NCBI GenBank assembly: GCA_043721855.1
Contig: JAYSPY010000041.1
Coordinates: forward strand, 1-5,385
Source: JACMNW01 sp043721855
GTDB taxonomy: Bacteria; Pseudomonadota; Alphaproteobacteria; Rhodobacterales; Rhodobacteraceae
Length of the DNA: 5,385 bases
Reading direction: 5' to 3'
In this document: positions 1-4,888 of the stretch, in pieces
Numbering within the stretch: the stretch's first letter is position 1
Layout: each line of letters starts with the position of its first letter
The notes under the pieces: generated by a model
Database searches by the model: none
Seen by the model: only the letters and a program-made list of their open reading frames with translations
What the model was told of the DNA's origin: nothing
Program-made: the position numbers and the translations under genes

Positions 1-2
1 CA

Positions 3-41
3 AACGGGTTTGTGCCCAGCACTGACCTTGCGCTTCGTTAA
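3..41 (+). CDS. Possible C-terminal tail of a gene entering from the left edge (partial)
   Basis: A frame open from the left edge reads NGFVPSTDLALR and stops at TAA (39-41). Twelve codons are too few to identify a family. A second plus frame is open to a TAA at 73-75, and a minus frame runs off the edge from an ATG at position 80 with a very Lys/Arg-rich product, so the choice is uncertain. I prefer this frame because its residues look ordinary for a protein end and because a plus gene ending here would converge on the small minus gene at 118-282, with the 82-97 hairpin between them. This is inference only. Confidence 0.2.
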   Translation, partial: NGFVPSTDLALR

Positions 42-81
42 CGTGCGAAAACGGATTATGGCGCGCTTTTGGTAAGGCATG

Positions 82-97
82 GCGTGGTGATCCACGC
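82..97. other. Short perfect hairpin between putative convergent gene ends
   Basis: GCGTGG-tgat-CCACGC is a perfect 6-bp inverted repeat with a 4-base loop. It lies 20 bases beyond the stop of the small minus gene. Neither strand shows a T-run after it, so it does not meet the usual pattern of an intrinsic terminator. At most it may protect a 3' end or act as a weak stop. Confidence 0.3.
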
Positions 98-114
98 AAA
101 GCACCCAAAGCACC
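97..114. repeat. Exact tandem duplication of a 9-bp unit
   Basis: CAAAGCACC occurs twice head to tail without mismatch, just downstream of the TGA of the minus-strand small protein gene and touching the hairpin at 82-97. It looks like a simple slippage duplication in non-coding sequence. No function is evident. Confidence 0.6.
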
Positions 115-117
115 GAG

Positions 118-282
118 TCAAAGATTGCGCTCTATCAGGATCGTCACAAACACCCCGATCAAGGTGAAAGCGATGCCGTAAACCGCGCCGTATTGCAAAA
201 TATCAAGCCTTTTGCCGCCACGATTTCTGGCTGTCAAAGAACCGACCAAAATTCCCAGAACCATGCCCGCCAAAATAATCAT
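118..282 (-). CDS. 54-residue two-helix membrane protein
   Basis: The frame runs from ATG (280-282) to TGA (118-120) and encodes 54 residues. Residues 1-18 form one hydrophobic helix (MIILAGMVLGILVG...). Residues 19-26 are a basic linker (RNRGGKR). Residues 31-50 form a second helix (YGAVYGIAFTLIGVFVTILI), and the end is ERNL. By the positive-inside rule the linker should face the cytoplasm, with both ends outside. A GAGGG stretch 11-15 bases before the ATG is a plausible, rather distant ribosome-binding site. The gene follows the DUF2927 lipoprotein gene on the same strand after 44 bases, so co-transcription is likely. From memory, similar short proteins with a central RRGGxRLDxxQY-like segment occur across Rhodobacterales and are sometimes labelled apolipoprotein acyltransferase. 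This protein is far too short to be that enzyme, and its function is unknown. Confidence 0.72.
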   Translation of the reverse strand: MIILAGMVLGILVGSLTARNRGGKRLDILQYGAVYGIAFTLIGVFVTILIERNL

Positions 283-326
283 AACACCGTGCCCTCAAAC
301 AAAGGGGGCTGGCCATGTGATGCCTG

Positions 327-1703
327 CTAACCCCCGATTTCTATCAATGACAGTGCGGCAATATCAGCCATTCTGGCACGCACATCATCGTCTGACCCAA
401 AGCCATATCGCGCCCAGCCCAGACTGTCGAGACGCAGCGCCTGCGCTTCATCAGCGCGGCCCAACTGATCAAGCGCTTGCGCCTTCAGCAGCATGAAAGT
501 GGCCAAAAGCGCGGCGTTTTGTGCTATCATCGCAATTGGCATGGCCTTATCCGCCAAGTTGATCGTGACCTGTGGTTGGCCCGACGACAGCGCAAGAGCC
601 GCCATCTGCATATCAACATGGGCCACATGAAGCGGTCCGTCGGGCAGGGTTTGATAAAGCCTTGCCGCACGGCTGAAAGATGCAATCGCCCGGGGAATGC
701 CTTTGCTCAGACTGAGCCGCCCCACAGCAAAATAGCTGAACGCCAAACGGTTATCTTTCCAACCCTCGTTTTGGGCAATCATAAGCGCTTGGTCAGCGGC
801 TTTTGTGCGCTTTGCCAAAGCAGTGTTGGGGCCAAGTGCGGTTTCAATGGCTATGGTCCACAGCCGCGAATTGGTTTGACTGGCAGCCCTGCCAGGCACC
901 TGCCCCAAGGGGTTCAGGTCGGCCAAAATTGCGGGAAGCCGCGTTGCCACCTCATTTGGCAGCATGCCATTTTGCAGATCGGGGCTGTTATGAAAACGCA
1001 AGACAAGCATATCAAACCCGGTCAGAACGGCCTCGAAATTATCGTCATTAAAGACCGAGTCTGGTAGGCGGTATAAATCGTTCAGCGGCCCCAAAGCTTG
1101 CGCCAGTTCTTCGTGCAGGCAGTCGCGCACCTCTTGGGGCGTGGTATCGGATGGCACAAAAATTGCCAAAGTTTCGCGCCGTGTCAGGGTGGTCCAATCC
1201 AACGCGCCAGAGTTGCGGGCTTTGCGGTATTCAGCCCAGCTTGATACTCTTGGGGCCACAAAACACGCCGCAGTCGGCACCGCCGCTTGCATGTGTTTGC
1301 GCGGCAAAAACTCGATCGTGATGGCGGCTTTTGCGCCAACCGCCATGGAAATGTCGATGCCCGCCTCTGCCCGCAACCGCGCCATCAGGTGACCGAGTTC
1401 GGCAAGCGCCGTTGGTGGGACGCGGCCCGTCACCGCGACGGTCACGGGGCCGTCAAACCGGGTCAGAACCGGCAACGGGCGGCCACTTTCAAGGTTGAAT
1501 TCCAGATCCATGATGTCGCGGGCAATGTCGGCATTGCTGCGGGCAGGCGGCGATACTGGCGCTGCTGGAAATATCTTCATCGCAGGGCGTGCAATCATGG
1601 GGACCACGTCAAACGGTCGCGCCTTGCTTACTTCAGCGGGTGGCGCGGGCGCGCAGGCCGCCAGCATCAGCATCAGGCAGCCCACCGCCGCGCGCATCAG
1701 CAT
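327..1703 (-). CDS. DUF2927 family lipoprotein with TPR-like C-terminal half
   Basis: Function is unknown; this is probably a membrane-anchored envelope lipoprotein. Numbering below is for the longest form, 470 residues from ATG 1739. A short hydrophobic signal ends in lipobox L26-A-A-C29, followed by a Pro/Ala-rich linker to about residue 68. Residues about 70-280 match DUF2927 as I know it, with the hallmark stretch around 207-252 (C-L-H-E-E-L-A-Q-A-L-G, then NDLYRLPDSVFNDDNF and LRFHNSPDL). Residues about 327-440 are helical and resemble two or three degenerate TPR units (WKDNRLAFSYFAVGRLSLSKG). In-frame ATGs lie at 1739, 1721, 1703 and 1697. I chose 1703 because it has GGGGG five bases upstream and gives a compact signal peptide (MLMRAAVGCLML). 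1697 is nearly as good, since it overlaps a TGA of an upstream frame as TGATG. The gene lies upstream of the small membrane protein gene and is divergent from dksA. Family assignment is fairly sure; the start is not. Confidence 0.85.
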   Translation of the reverse strand: MLMRAAVGCLMLMLAACAPAPPAEVSKARPFDVVPMIARPAMKIFPAAPVSPPARSNADIARDIMDLEFNLESGRPLPVLTRFDGPVTVAVTGRVPPTALAELGHLMARLRAEAGIDISMAVGAKAAITIEFLPRKHMQAAVPTAACFVAPRVSSWAEYRKARNSGALDWTTLTRRETLAIFVPSDTTPQEVRDCLHEELAQALGPLNDLYRLPDSVFNDDNFEAVLTGFDMLVLRFHNSPDLQNGMLPNEVATRLPAILADLNPLGQVPGRAASQTNSRLWTIAIETALGPNTALAKRTKAADQALMIAQNEGWKDNRLAFSYFAVGRLSLSKGIPRAIASFSRAARLYQTLPDGPLHVAHVDMQMAALALSSGQPQVTINLADKAMPIAMIAQNAALLATFMLLKAQALDQLGRADEAQALRLDSLGWARYGFGSDDDVRARMADIAALSLIEIGG

Positions 1704-1855
1704 GGTGCCCCCGCACAGCATGGTGTTCCCCCACAGCATGGTGTTCCGGCACTGCGCAAGCGTGTGGGTTGGCCCAGCGGATCCTTTGGCCAGTGACGCC
1801 GACCCTTGGACAAGAATACCGTCCGTCTGTTGCGCAGCGTTCCATCAACGGTCAT
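1697..1855 (-). CDS. Possible short overlapping reading frame upstream of the lipoprotein gene
   Basis: A 52-codon frame starts at ATG 1853-1855, with AAAAGG six bases upstream, and ends at TGA 1697-1699. The last A of the TGA is the first base of the ATG at 1697 in the lipoprotein frame (TGATG), an arrangement often seen in translational coupling. A GTG at 1918 would extend it to 73 residues, but its ribosome-binding site is poor. The product is basic (RNRRTVFLSKGRRHW) and ends in a Cys-rich tail, TPCCGGTPCCAGAPC, created by the 18-bp tandem repeat read out of the lipoprotein frame. I recognise no family. It could equally be a chance opening in a leader region, so treat it as a candidate coupling leader peptide at best. 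Confidence 0.2.
   Translation of the reverse strand: MTVDGTLRNRRTVFLSKGRRHWPKDPLGQPTRLRSAGTPCCGGTPCCAGAPC
1698..1751. repeat. Three tandem copies of an 18-bp unit covering the lipoprotein start
   Basis: Plus-strand units are CAGCATGGTGCCCCCGCA (1698-1715), CAGCATGGTGTTCCCCCA (1716-1733) and CAGCATGGTGTTCCGGCA (1734-1751). The first two differ at three positions and the last two at two. On the minus strand each unit carries an ATG (1703, 1721, 1739), and units 1 and 2 place G-runs just ahead of the start. Eighteen bases keep the lipoprotein frame, adding six residues of the form ML-x-G-x-T per copy. Confidence 0.9.
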
Positions 1856-1904
1856 GCGGGGCCTTTTGCGAACAGGATCAATCACCGTCCATCCATCATT
1901 TGCA

Positions 1905-1934
1905 AGTGTCGGGATCACGGCATCTTTCTGTCAA
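1905..1934 (-). promoter_or_regulatory. Candidate promoter for the lipoprotein gene
   Basis: The minus strand shows a perfect TTGACA at 1934-1929. An 18-base spacer leads to GACACT at 1910-1905, which matches the -10 consensus at only three of six positions. The -35 hexamer overlaps a perfect 12-bp palindrome (1931-1942). Transcription would begin near 1898, upstream of ATG 1855 and of all lipoprotein start candidates. The -35 is good and the -10 is weak. Confidence 0.3.
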
Positions 1935-1942
1935 TGCATTGA
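1931..1942. promoter_or_regulatory. Perfect 12-bp palindrome, possible operator
   Basis: TCAATGCATTGA is exactly self-complementary. Four of its bases are shared with the TTGACA hexamer on the minus strand, a position where a bound dimer could block RNA polymerase. I cannot match it to a known regulator: it lacks the spacing of the FNR/FnrL box (TTGAT-N4-ATCAA). Confidence 0.3.
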
Positions 1943-2027
1943 AAATATGACGCCTGTCGCGCATCTACCCATCGCGGACAGTTTTCGCCAGACCGCGATA
2001 TGTTCTTGCAAGCATCACACAAAATGT

Positions 2028-2044
2028 CGCTTTGTAACAAAGCG
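2028..2044. promoter_or_regulatory. 17-bp dyad, possible regulator binding site
   Basis: CGCTTTGT-a-ACAAAGCG has two perfect 8-bp arms around one central base. A one-base centre cannot form a stable hairpin loop at full stem length, so a binding site for a dimeric protein is the more natural reading. It lies about 220 bases upstream of dksA and on the far side of the candidate lipoprotein promoter. The regulator is unknown. Confidence 0.35.
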
Positions 2045-2081
2045 CGGGCGGTGCCTTACCCCAAGTGAAACGAATCGACAG

Positions 2082-2098
2082 TGGCACATCATGTGGCA
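2082..2098. repeat. Imperfect 17-bp palindrome
   Basis: TGGCACAT-c-ATGTGGCA has 8-bp arms with a single mismatch and a one-base centre. It shares the symmetry, though not the sequence, of the dyad at 2028-2044, with centres 54 bases apart. Function is unknown. Confidence 0.3.
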
Positions 2099-2163
2099 GC
2101 GACGCCACCAAACCGCATGTCAGATGCCGTAGGCGAAAATCCATGACCTATTCAATTGTTGGT

Positions 2164-2202
2164 GCGGCGCTGTGAAAACAACCGCAGCTGCCGCCTGATT
2201 TT
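2164..2202 (+). other. Strong hairpin followed by four Ts in the dksA upstream region
   Basis: The 5' arm 2164-2174 (GCGGCGCTGTG) pairs with 2183-2194 as 11 base pairs, including one G-U and one bulged T at 2189. The loop is AAAACAAC. A TTTT follows at 2199-2202 after CCTGA. The short and slightly distant T-run makes it a weak plus-strand terminator at best. It could end a small RNA transcribed from within the region, or be a leader element if dksA is transcribed from further upstream. Confidence 0.3.
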
Positions 2203-2215
2203 GGTGCAACCCCTA

Positions 2216-2244
2216 GTGACAACCGAACACGCATCCGCTACATG
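2216..2244 (+). promoter_or_regulatory. Candidate dksA promoter
   Basis: GTGACA (2216-2221, five of six to TTGACA) is followed by a 17-base spacer and TACATG (2239-2244, three of six to TATAAT). The start would fall near 2251, just ahead of the ribosome-binding site. The bases between the -10 and the start are ACGCGC; a GC-rich discriminator is known from promoters under ppGpp/DksA control, and E. coli dksA is negatively autoregulated. Applying that here is inference. Confidence 0.28.
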
Positions 2245-2256
2245 ACGCGCATGTAG
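2238..2256. promoter_or_regulatory. Perfect 7-bp inverted repeat just before dksA
   Basis: CTACATG-acgcg-CATGTAG has perfect 7-bp arms. It covers the candidate -10 and start point and runs into the AGGAG at 2255-2259. As DNA it would be an operator placed to block initiation. As RNA the stem would be short. The arms together look deliberate rather than random, but no known regulator is matched. Confidence 0.35.
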
Positions 2257-2268
2257 GAGCGAGCAATG
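2255..2268 (+). promoter_or_regulatory. Ribosome-binding site for an alternative upstream dksA start
   Basis: AGGAG at 2255-2259 lies six bases before ATG 2266, which is in frame with dksA and would add MIDGVLSEQSGVLESSV to the protein. Sequence alone favours this site over GGAG 2304-2307 for ATG 2317; family length favours 2317. Both may be used. Confidence 0.45.
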
Positions 2269-2316
2269 ATAGATGGTGTTCTGTCGGAGCAATCCGGCGT
2301 CTTGGAGAGTAGTGTG

Positions 2317-2739
2317 ATGAAGGCAGAAGTGTTTCTACCCGACGATTACCGTCCCGCCGAAAATGAGCCTTTTATGAATGATCGGCAGCTGGAATATTTC
2401 CGCCGCAAGCTGATTGTCTGGAAGCAGGAATTGATGTCGCAAAGCGCCGAGACGATTGAAGGCTTGCAAGAAAGCGGGCGCAATGTGCCTGATATTGCTG
2501 ATCGGGCTTCCGAAGAAACGGACCGTGCCTTGGAACTGCGGACCCGCGATCGCCAGCGCAAGTTGGTATCGAAAATTGATGCGGCCTTGCGCAGAATAGA
2601 GAATGACGAATTTGGCTATTGTGAAGTGTCGGGCGAACCGATTTCACTGAAGCGTCTGGACGCGCGCCCCATCGCTGTGATGACGCTGGAAGCGCAGGAA
2701 AAACATGAACGCCGCGAAAAAGTGCACCGCGAAGACTGA
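2317..2739 (+). CDS. dksA: DksA-type RNA polymerase-binding transcription factor
   Basis: DksA binds the RNA polymerase secondary channel and, with ppGpp, adjusts initiation during the stringent response. From ATG 2317 the product has 140 residues. The coiled coil spans about 20-90, with its tip PDIADRASEE holding D59, D62 and A64, equivalent to E. coli D71, D74 and A76. The conserved LELRTRDRQRKL follows. The globular end, FGYCEVSGEPISLKRLDARP, keeps the fold's residues but only one of four zinc cysteines (C102; the others are S105, T123, A126). The Rhodobacter sphaeroides DksA homologue is known to work with a similarly reduced site, so this is not a sign of decay. The start is a choice: ATG 2266 has the better AGGAG (six bases away) and adds 17 residues, while ATG 2317 has GGAG nine bases away and gives the MKAEVFLP N-terminus I recall for relatives. 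A clear terminator follows. Confidence 0.93.
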   Translation: MKAEVFLPDDYRPAENEPFMNDRQLEYFRRKLIVWKQELMSQSAETIEGLQESGRNVPDIADRASEETDRALELRTRDRQRKLVSKIDAALRRIENDEFGYCEVSGEPISLKRLDARPIAVMTLEAQEKHERREKVHRED

Positions 2740-2781
2740 TCCGGTTGACCCATGCGGACGAAAGATTGGCAAACCATCATG

Positions 2782-2811
2782 ACGCCGGGGCACTATAGCC
2801 TCGGCGTTTTT
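2782..2811 (+). terminator. Rho-independent terminator of dksA
   Basis: ACGCCGGGGC (2782-2791) pairs with GCCTCGGCGT (2798-2807) as a 10-bp stem with one G-U pair. The loop is ACTATA and five Ts follow (2807-2811). This is a textbook intrinsic terminator 42 bases after the dksA stop. It ends only 21 bases before the next gene's start codon, so that gene needs either read-through or a promoter within this short stretch. Confidence 0.88.
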
Positions 2812-2832
2812 CATATGTTGAATGGCCGTTGA

Positions 2833-4062
2833 ATGATCCGAACCGGGCAAGCCATCACAGTCATCGGGGCAGGCGTTGCGGGCTTGGCGGTTGCACGCGC
2901 GCTGTCGCTGCAAGGGGCTTGTGTCACGCTGCTGGAACAGGCGGCTGCGGTCTCTGACATCGGCGCGGGCATTCAGATCAGCCCGAATGGGGCGGCTGTC
3001 ATCACCGCATTGGGTCTTGGTCCCGCGCTTGCTGCAAACAGCATAACGGCGCAGTCGGTGTCGTTGCGTGACGGGCTGACCGACGCGACGGTTCTGAGCA
3101 TGGATATGACGCGGGATCGCACGGGGCGGGGATTTCATCTGATACACCGGGCTGATTTGATCGCACTTCTGCGGGACGGCGCGGTTGCGGCAGGGGTCAG
3201 TATCTGCCTGAACCAAAAGGTAGACCGCGTTGATTTTTCAGGAAAATTTCCGGTTGTGCATAGGGTGGATGCCACCACACACAGCACGCCGATTTTAGTG
3301 GGCGCAGACGGATTGCATTCGCAGGTTCGCAGCGCGATGAACGGCACCGAGACGGCGTTTTTTACCCATCAGGTCGCGTGGCGCGCGACCATAACCGATG
3401 CGGCTGACAGCCCGGCGATGGTCGAGGTTCATATGGCGCCGGGTCGACATTTGGTCAGCTACCCTCTGCGGGGCGGCACGTTGCGCAATATCGTTGCTGT
3501 TGAAGAACGCGGTGGGTGGACGGCGGAAAGCTGGTCCTTGCAAGACGATCCGGCAAACTTGCGGCGGGCTTTTGCCAGTTTTTCCCCCAAGGTGCGCGGT
3601 TGGTTGGACCGGGTTGAAAACCCCAATCTTTGGGGCCTGTTCCGGCATCCGGTGGCCGAGGTTTGGCACAAAACCACGGCTGAGGGGGGCATGGCCATTT
3701 TGGGCGATGCGGCACATCCCTCGCTGCCATTTTTGGCCCAAGGTGCCAATATGGCGCTGGAGGATGCATGGTGTCTGGCGCAATGTATTGCAGAGTATTC
3801 AACGCTTTACACGGCATTTGCCGCCTATCAGGGGCTGCGGAAACACCGAACTGCGGCGATCGTTGCTGCGGCAAATACGAATGCCCGGGCATACCATTTG
3901 ACAGGTGCTGCACGGCGTTTGGCGCATCTTGGCTTGCGGATTGGTGGACGAATTGCCCCGAATTTTGCGTTGGGTCGGTTTGATTGGATTTATGGGCATG
4001 ATGTAACCCGCAATGAAAATCCGCCTGCCAACCGGGCAAATATTTCACCAAGTAATTTCTGA
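2833..4062 (+). CDS. FAD-dependent monooxygenase, salicylate hydroxylase-like
   Basis: A flavoprotein of the group A aromatic hydroxylase family (FAD_binding_3, PF01494), which uses NAD(P)H and O2 to hydroxylate a ring or similar substrate in the cytoplasm. The 409 residues are normal for the family. G12-A-G14-V-A-G17 is the Rossmann FAD site and E35 ends the second strand to bind ribose. V156-G-A-D159-G160 is the DG motif. G291-D292-AAHP is the GD motif, continuing into LAQGANMALEDA (301-312). This pattern is nearest to salicylate or 3-hydroxybenzoate 6-hydroxylase-type enzymes, but the substrate cannot be read from sequence. The start is fixed by closeness to the FAD motif, as no other ATG/GTG/TTG lies between; yet no good Shine-Dalgarno precedes it (GTTGAATGGCCGTTGA). 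No catabolic partner genes are visible. It converges on xth. Confidence 0.88.
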   Translation: MIRTGQAITVIGAGVAGLAVARALSLQGACVTLLEQAAAVSDIGAGIQISPNGAAVITALGLGPALAANSITAQSVSLRDGLTDATVLSMDMTRDRTGRGFHLIHRADLIALLRDGAVAAGVSICLNQKVDRVDFSGKFPVVHRVDATTHSTPILVGADGLHSQVRSAMNGTETAFFTHQVAWRATITDAADSPAMVEVHMAPGRHLVSYPLRGGTLRNIVAVEERGGWTAESWSLQDDPANLRRAFASFSPKVRGWLDRVENPNLWGLFRHPVAEVWHKTTAEGGMAILGDAAHPSLPFLAQGANMALEDAWCLAQCIAEYSTLYTAFAAYQGLRKHRTAAIVAAANTNARAYHLTGAARRLAHLGLRIGGRIAPNFALGRFDWIYGHDVTRNENPPANRANISPSNF

Positions 4063-4083
4063 AAAGTGTTCTAGCACAGTGCG
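4063..4083. other. 21-bp convergent junction without a clear terminator
   Basis: The monooxygenase gene (plus) and xth (minus) end 21 bases apart. The gap holds only a very short imperfect dyad (GTGTTCTAGCAC) and no GC-rich stem with a T-run on either strand. Termination is probably Rho-dependent or occurs inside the opposing gene, so the 3' ends may overlap. Confidence 0.4.
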
Positions 4084-4863
4084 TTACGCGTCTAGCTTGA
4101 TCCACACCGGCACATGATCCGAAGGCTTTTCACCCGCCCGCACATCCTTGTCTATCCCTGCCTCGCGCAGCAGATCGGCGGCTTGCGGTGATAGCAGCAT
4201 GTGGTCGATGCGGATGCCGTTGTTGCGTTCCCACGCGCCGGCCTGATAATCCCAAAAGCTGTAATGACCGGGTGCAGGGTGGCGGGTGTGAAATGCCTCG
4301 GTAAATCCAAGGTTCAGAATGCGGCGGTAAGCCTCGCGGGTTTGCGGCAGGAACAGCGCATCTTCCAACCATGCCAATGGTTTAGCAGCATCTTCGGCCT
4401 GCGGGATGACATTGTAATCGCCTGCCATCACGAAGGGGTCTTCCTGTGCCAAAAGGGCAGCAGCACGAGCCTCCATTCGGGCCATCCATGCGAGTTTGTA
4501 ATCATATTTCGGCCCCGGTGCCGGGTTGCCGTTGGGCAGGTAAAGGCCGCACAACCGCACCGCTTTTGTGCCAATTACCGTCGCCTCGATCCAGCGGGCC
4601 TGTTCATCCGACGGATCGCCCGGCAAGCCACGGGTCACATCTTCCAAAGGCAGTTTCGATAGGATCGCCACGCCGTTGAAGCCCTTTTGTCCATGCGTTT
4701 CAACGCGGTAGCCCATGCCTTCAAACAGCTCGCGCGGGAAACTTTCGTCGACGGATTTGACCTCTTGCAAACAAACCGCATCCGGGTTTGCCGAGGCCAG
4801 CCATGCGGGCAGGGCGTCGATGCGGGCTTTGATGCCGTTGATGTTGAAGGTTGCAAGTTTCAT
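4084..4863 (-). CDS. xth: Exodeoxyribonuclease III
   Basis: A Mg-dependent AP endonuclease and 3'-5' exonuclease/3'-phosphatase of base-excision repair. The 259 residues form one endonuclease/exonuclease/phosphatase fold and match the usual family length of 255-270. The expected active-site set is complete: N7 (FNINGIKAR), metal ligand E34 (LQEVKS), Y108 (LYLPNGN), D149 and N151 (GDYNVIP), D220 (NNGIRIDHMLLS) and the D249-H250 pair (SDHVPVW). W91 and the YSFWDYQ segment (201-207) are typical of the xth branch. The start at ATG 4863 gives the standard MKLATFNINGIKAR opening; a GGGGT stretch 10-14 bases upstream is a modest ribosome-binding site. The gene lies 64 bases beyond the end of the partial gene on the same strand but has its own candidate promoter, so it may be transcribed separately. 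The exact subtype (xthA or exoA) cannot be fixed here. Confidence 0.95.
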   Translation of the reverse strand: MKLATFNINGIKARIDALPAWLASANPDAVCLQEVKSVDESFPRELFEGMGYRVETHGQKGFNGVAILSKLPLEDVTRGLPGDPSDEQARWIEATVIGTKAVRLCGLYLPNGNPAPGPKYDYKLAWMARMEARAAALLAQEDPFVMAGDYNVIPQAEDAAKPLAWLEDALFLPQTREAYRRILNLGFTEAFHTRHPAPGHYSFWDYQAGAWERNNGIRIDHMLLSPQAADLLREAGIDKDVRAGEKPSDHVPVWIKLDA

Positions 4864-4888
4864 GATGCGGCACCCCGTGGTTTAAGCT

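Larger units (their letters stand above)
1919..2265. other. Gene-poor divergent region between the lipoprotein gene and dksA
   Basis: No frame here looks like a real protein. The longest plus frame (1806-2132, TTG start) gives a Cys/His/Gln/Trp-rich product with no domain-like pattern. What the region does hold is several inverted repeats (1931-1942, 2028-2044, 2082-2098, 2164-2194, 2238-2256), weak promoter-like hexamers and the dksA ribosome-binding site. At about 350 bases it is longer than two ordinary promoters need, so it may carry regulatory sites or a small RNA. Confidence 0.5.

Noticed and set aside
1..80. Minus-strand frame from ATG 80 running off the left edge
   Set aside because: There is no ribosome-binding site, the ATG is next to a hairpin, and the translation is strongly Lys/Arg-rich. 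With 26 codons it cannot be told from chance.
477..1067. 196-codon plus-strand frame opposite the lipoprotein gene
   Set aside because: It is antisense to the DUF2927 core and its product lacks any coherent pattern.
1806..2132. 108-codon plus-strand frame in the divergent region
   Set aside because: It starts with TTG without a ribosome-binding site, and the product is rich in Cys, His, Gln and Trp with no domain-like pattern. It overlaps palindromes and promoter-like sites on the other strand.
2644..3216. 190-codon minus-strand frame across the end of dksA and the start of the monooxygenase gene
   Set aside because: It is antisense to two well-supported genes and crosses the terminator. 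Its product is Arg/Gln/His-rich, as expected of a shadow frame.
3455..4105. 216-codon minus-strand frame inside the monooxygenase gene
   Set aside because: Its Pro/Gln/His/Cys-rich translation has no recognisable motif and it runs opposite a protein with all expected FAD motifs.
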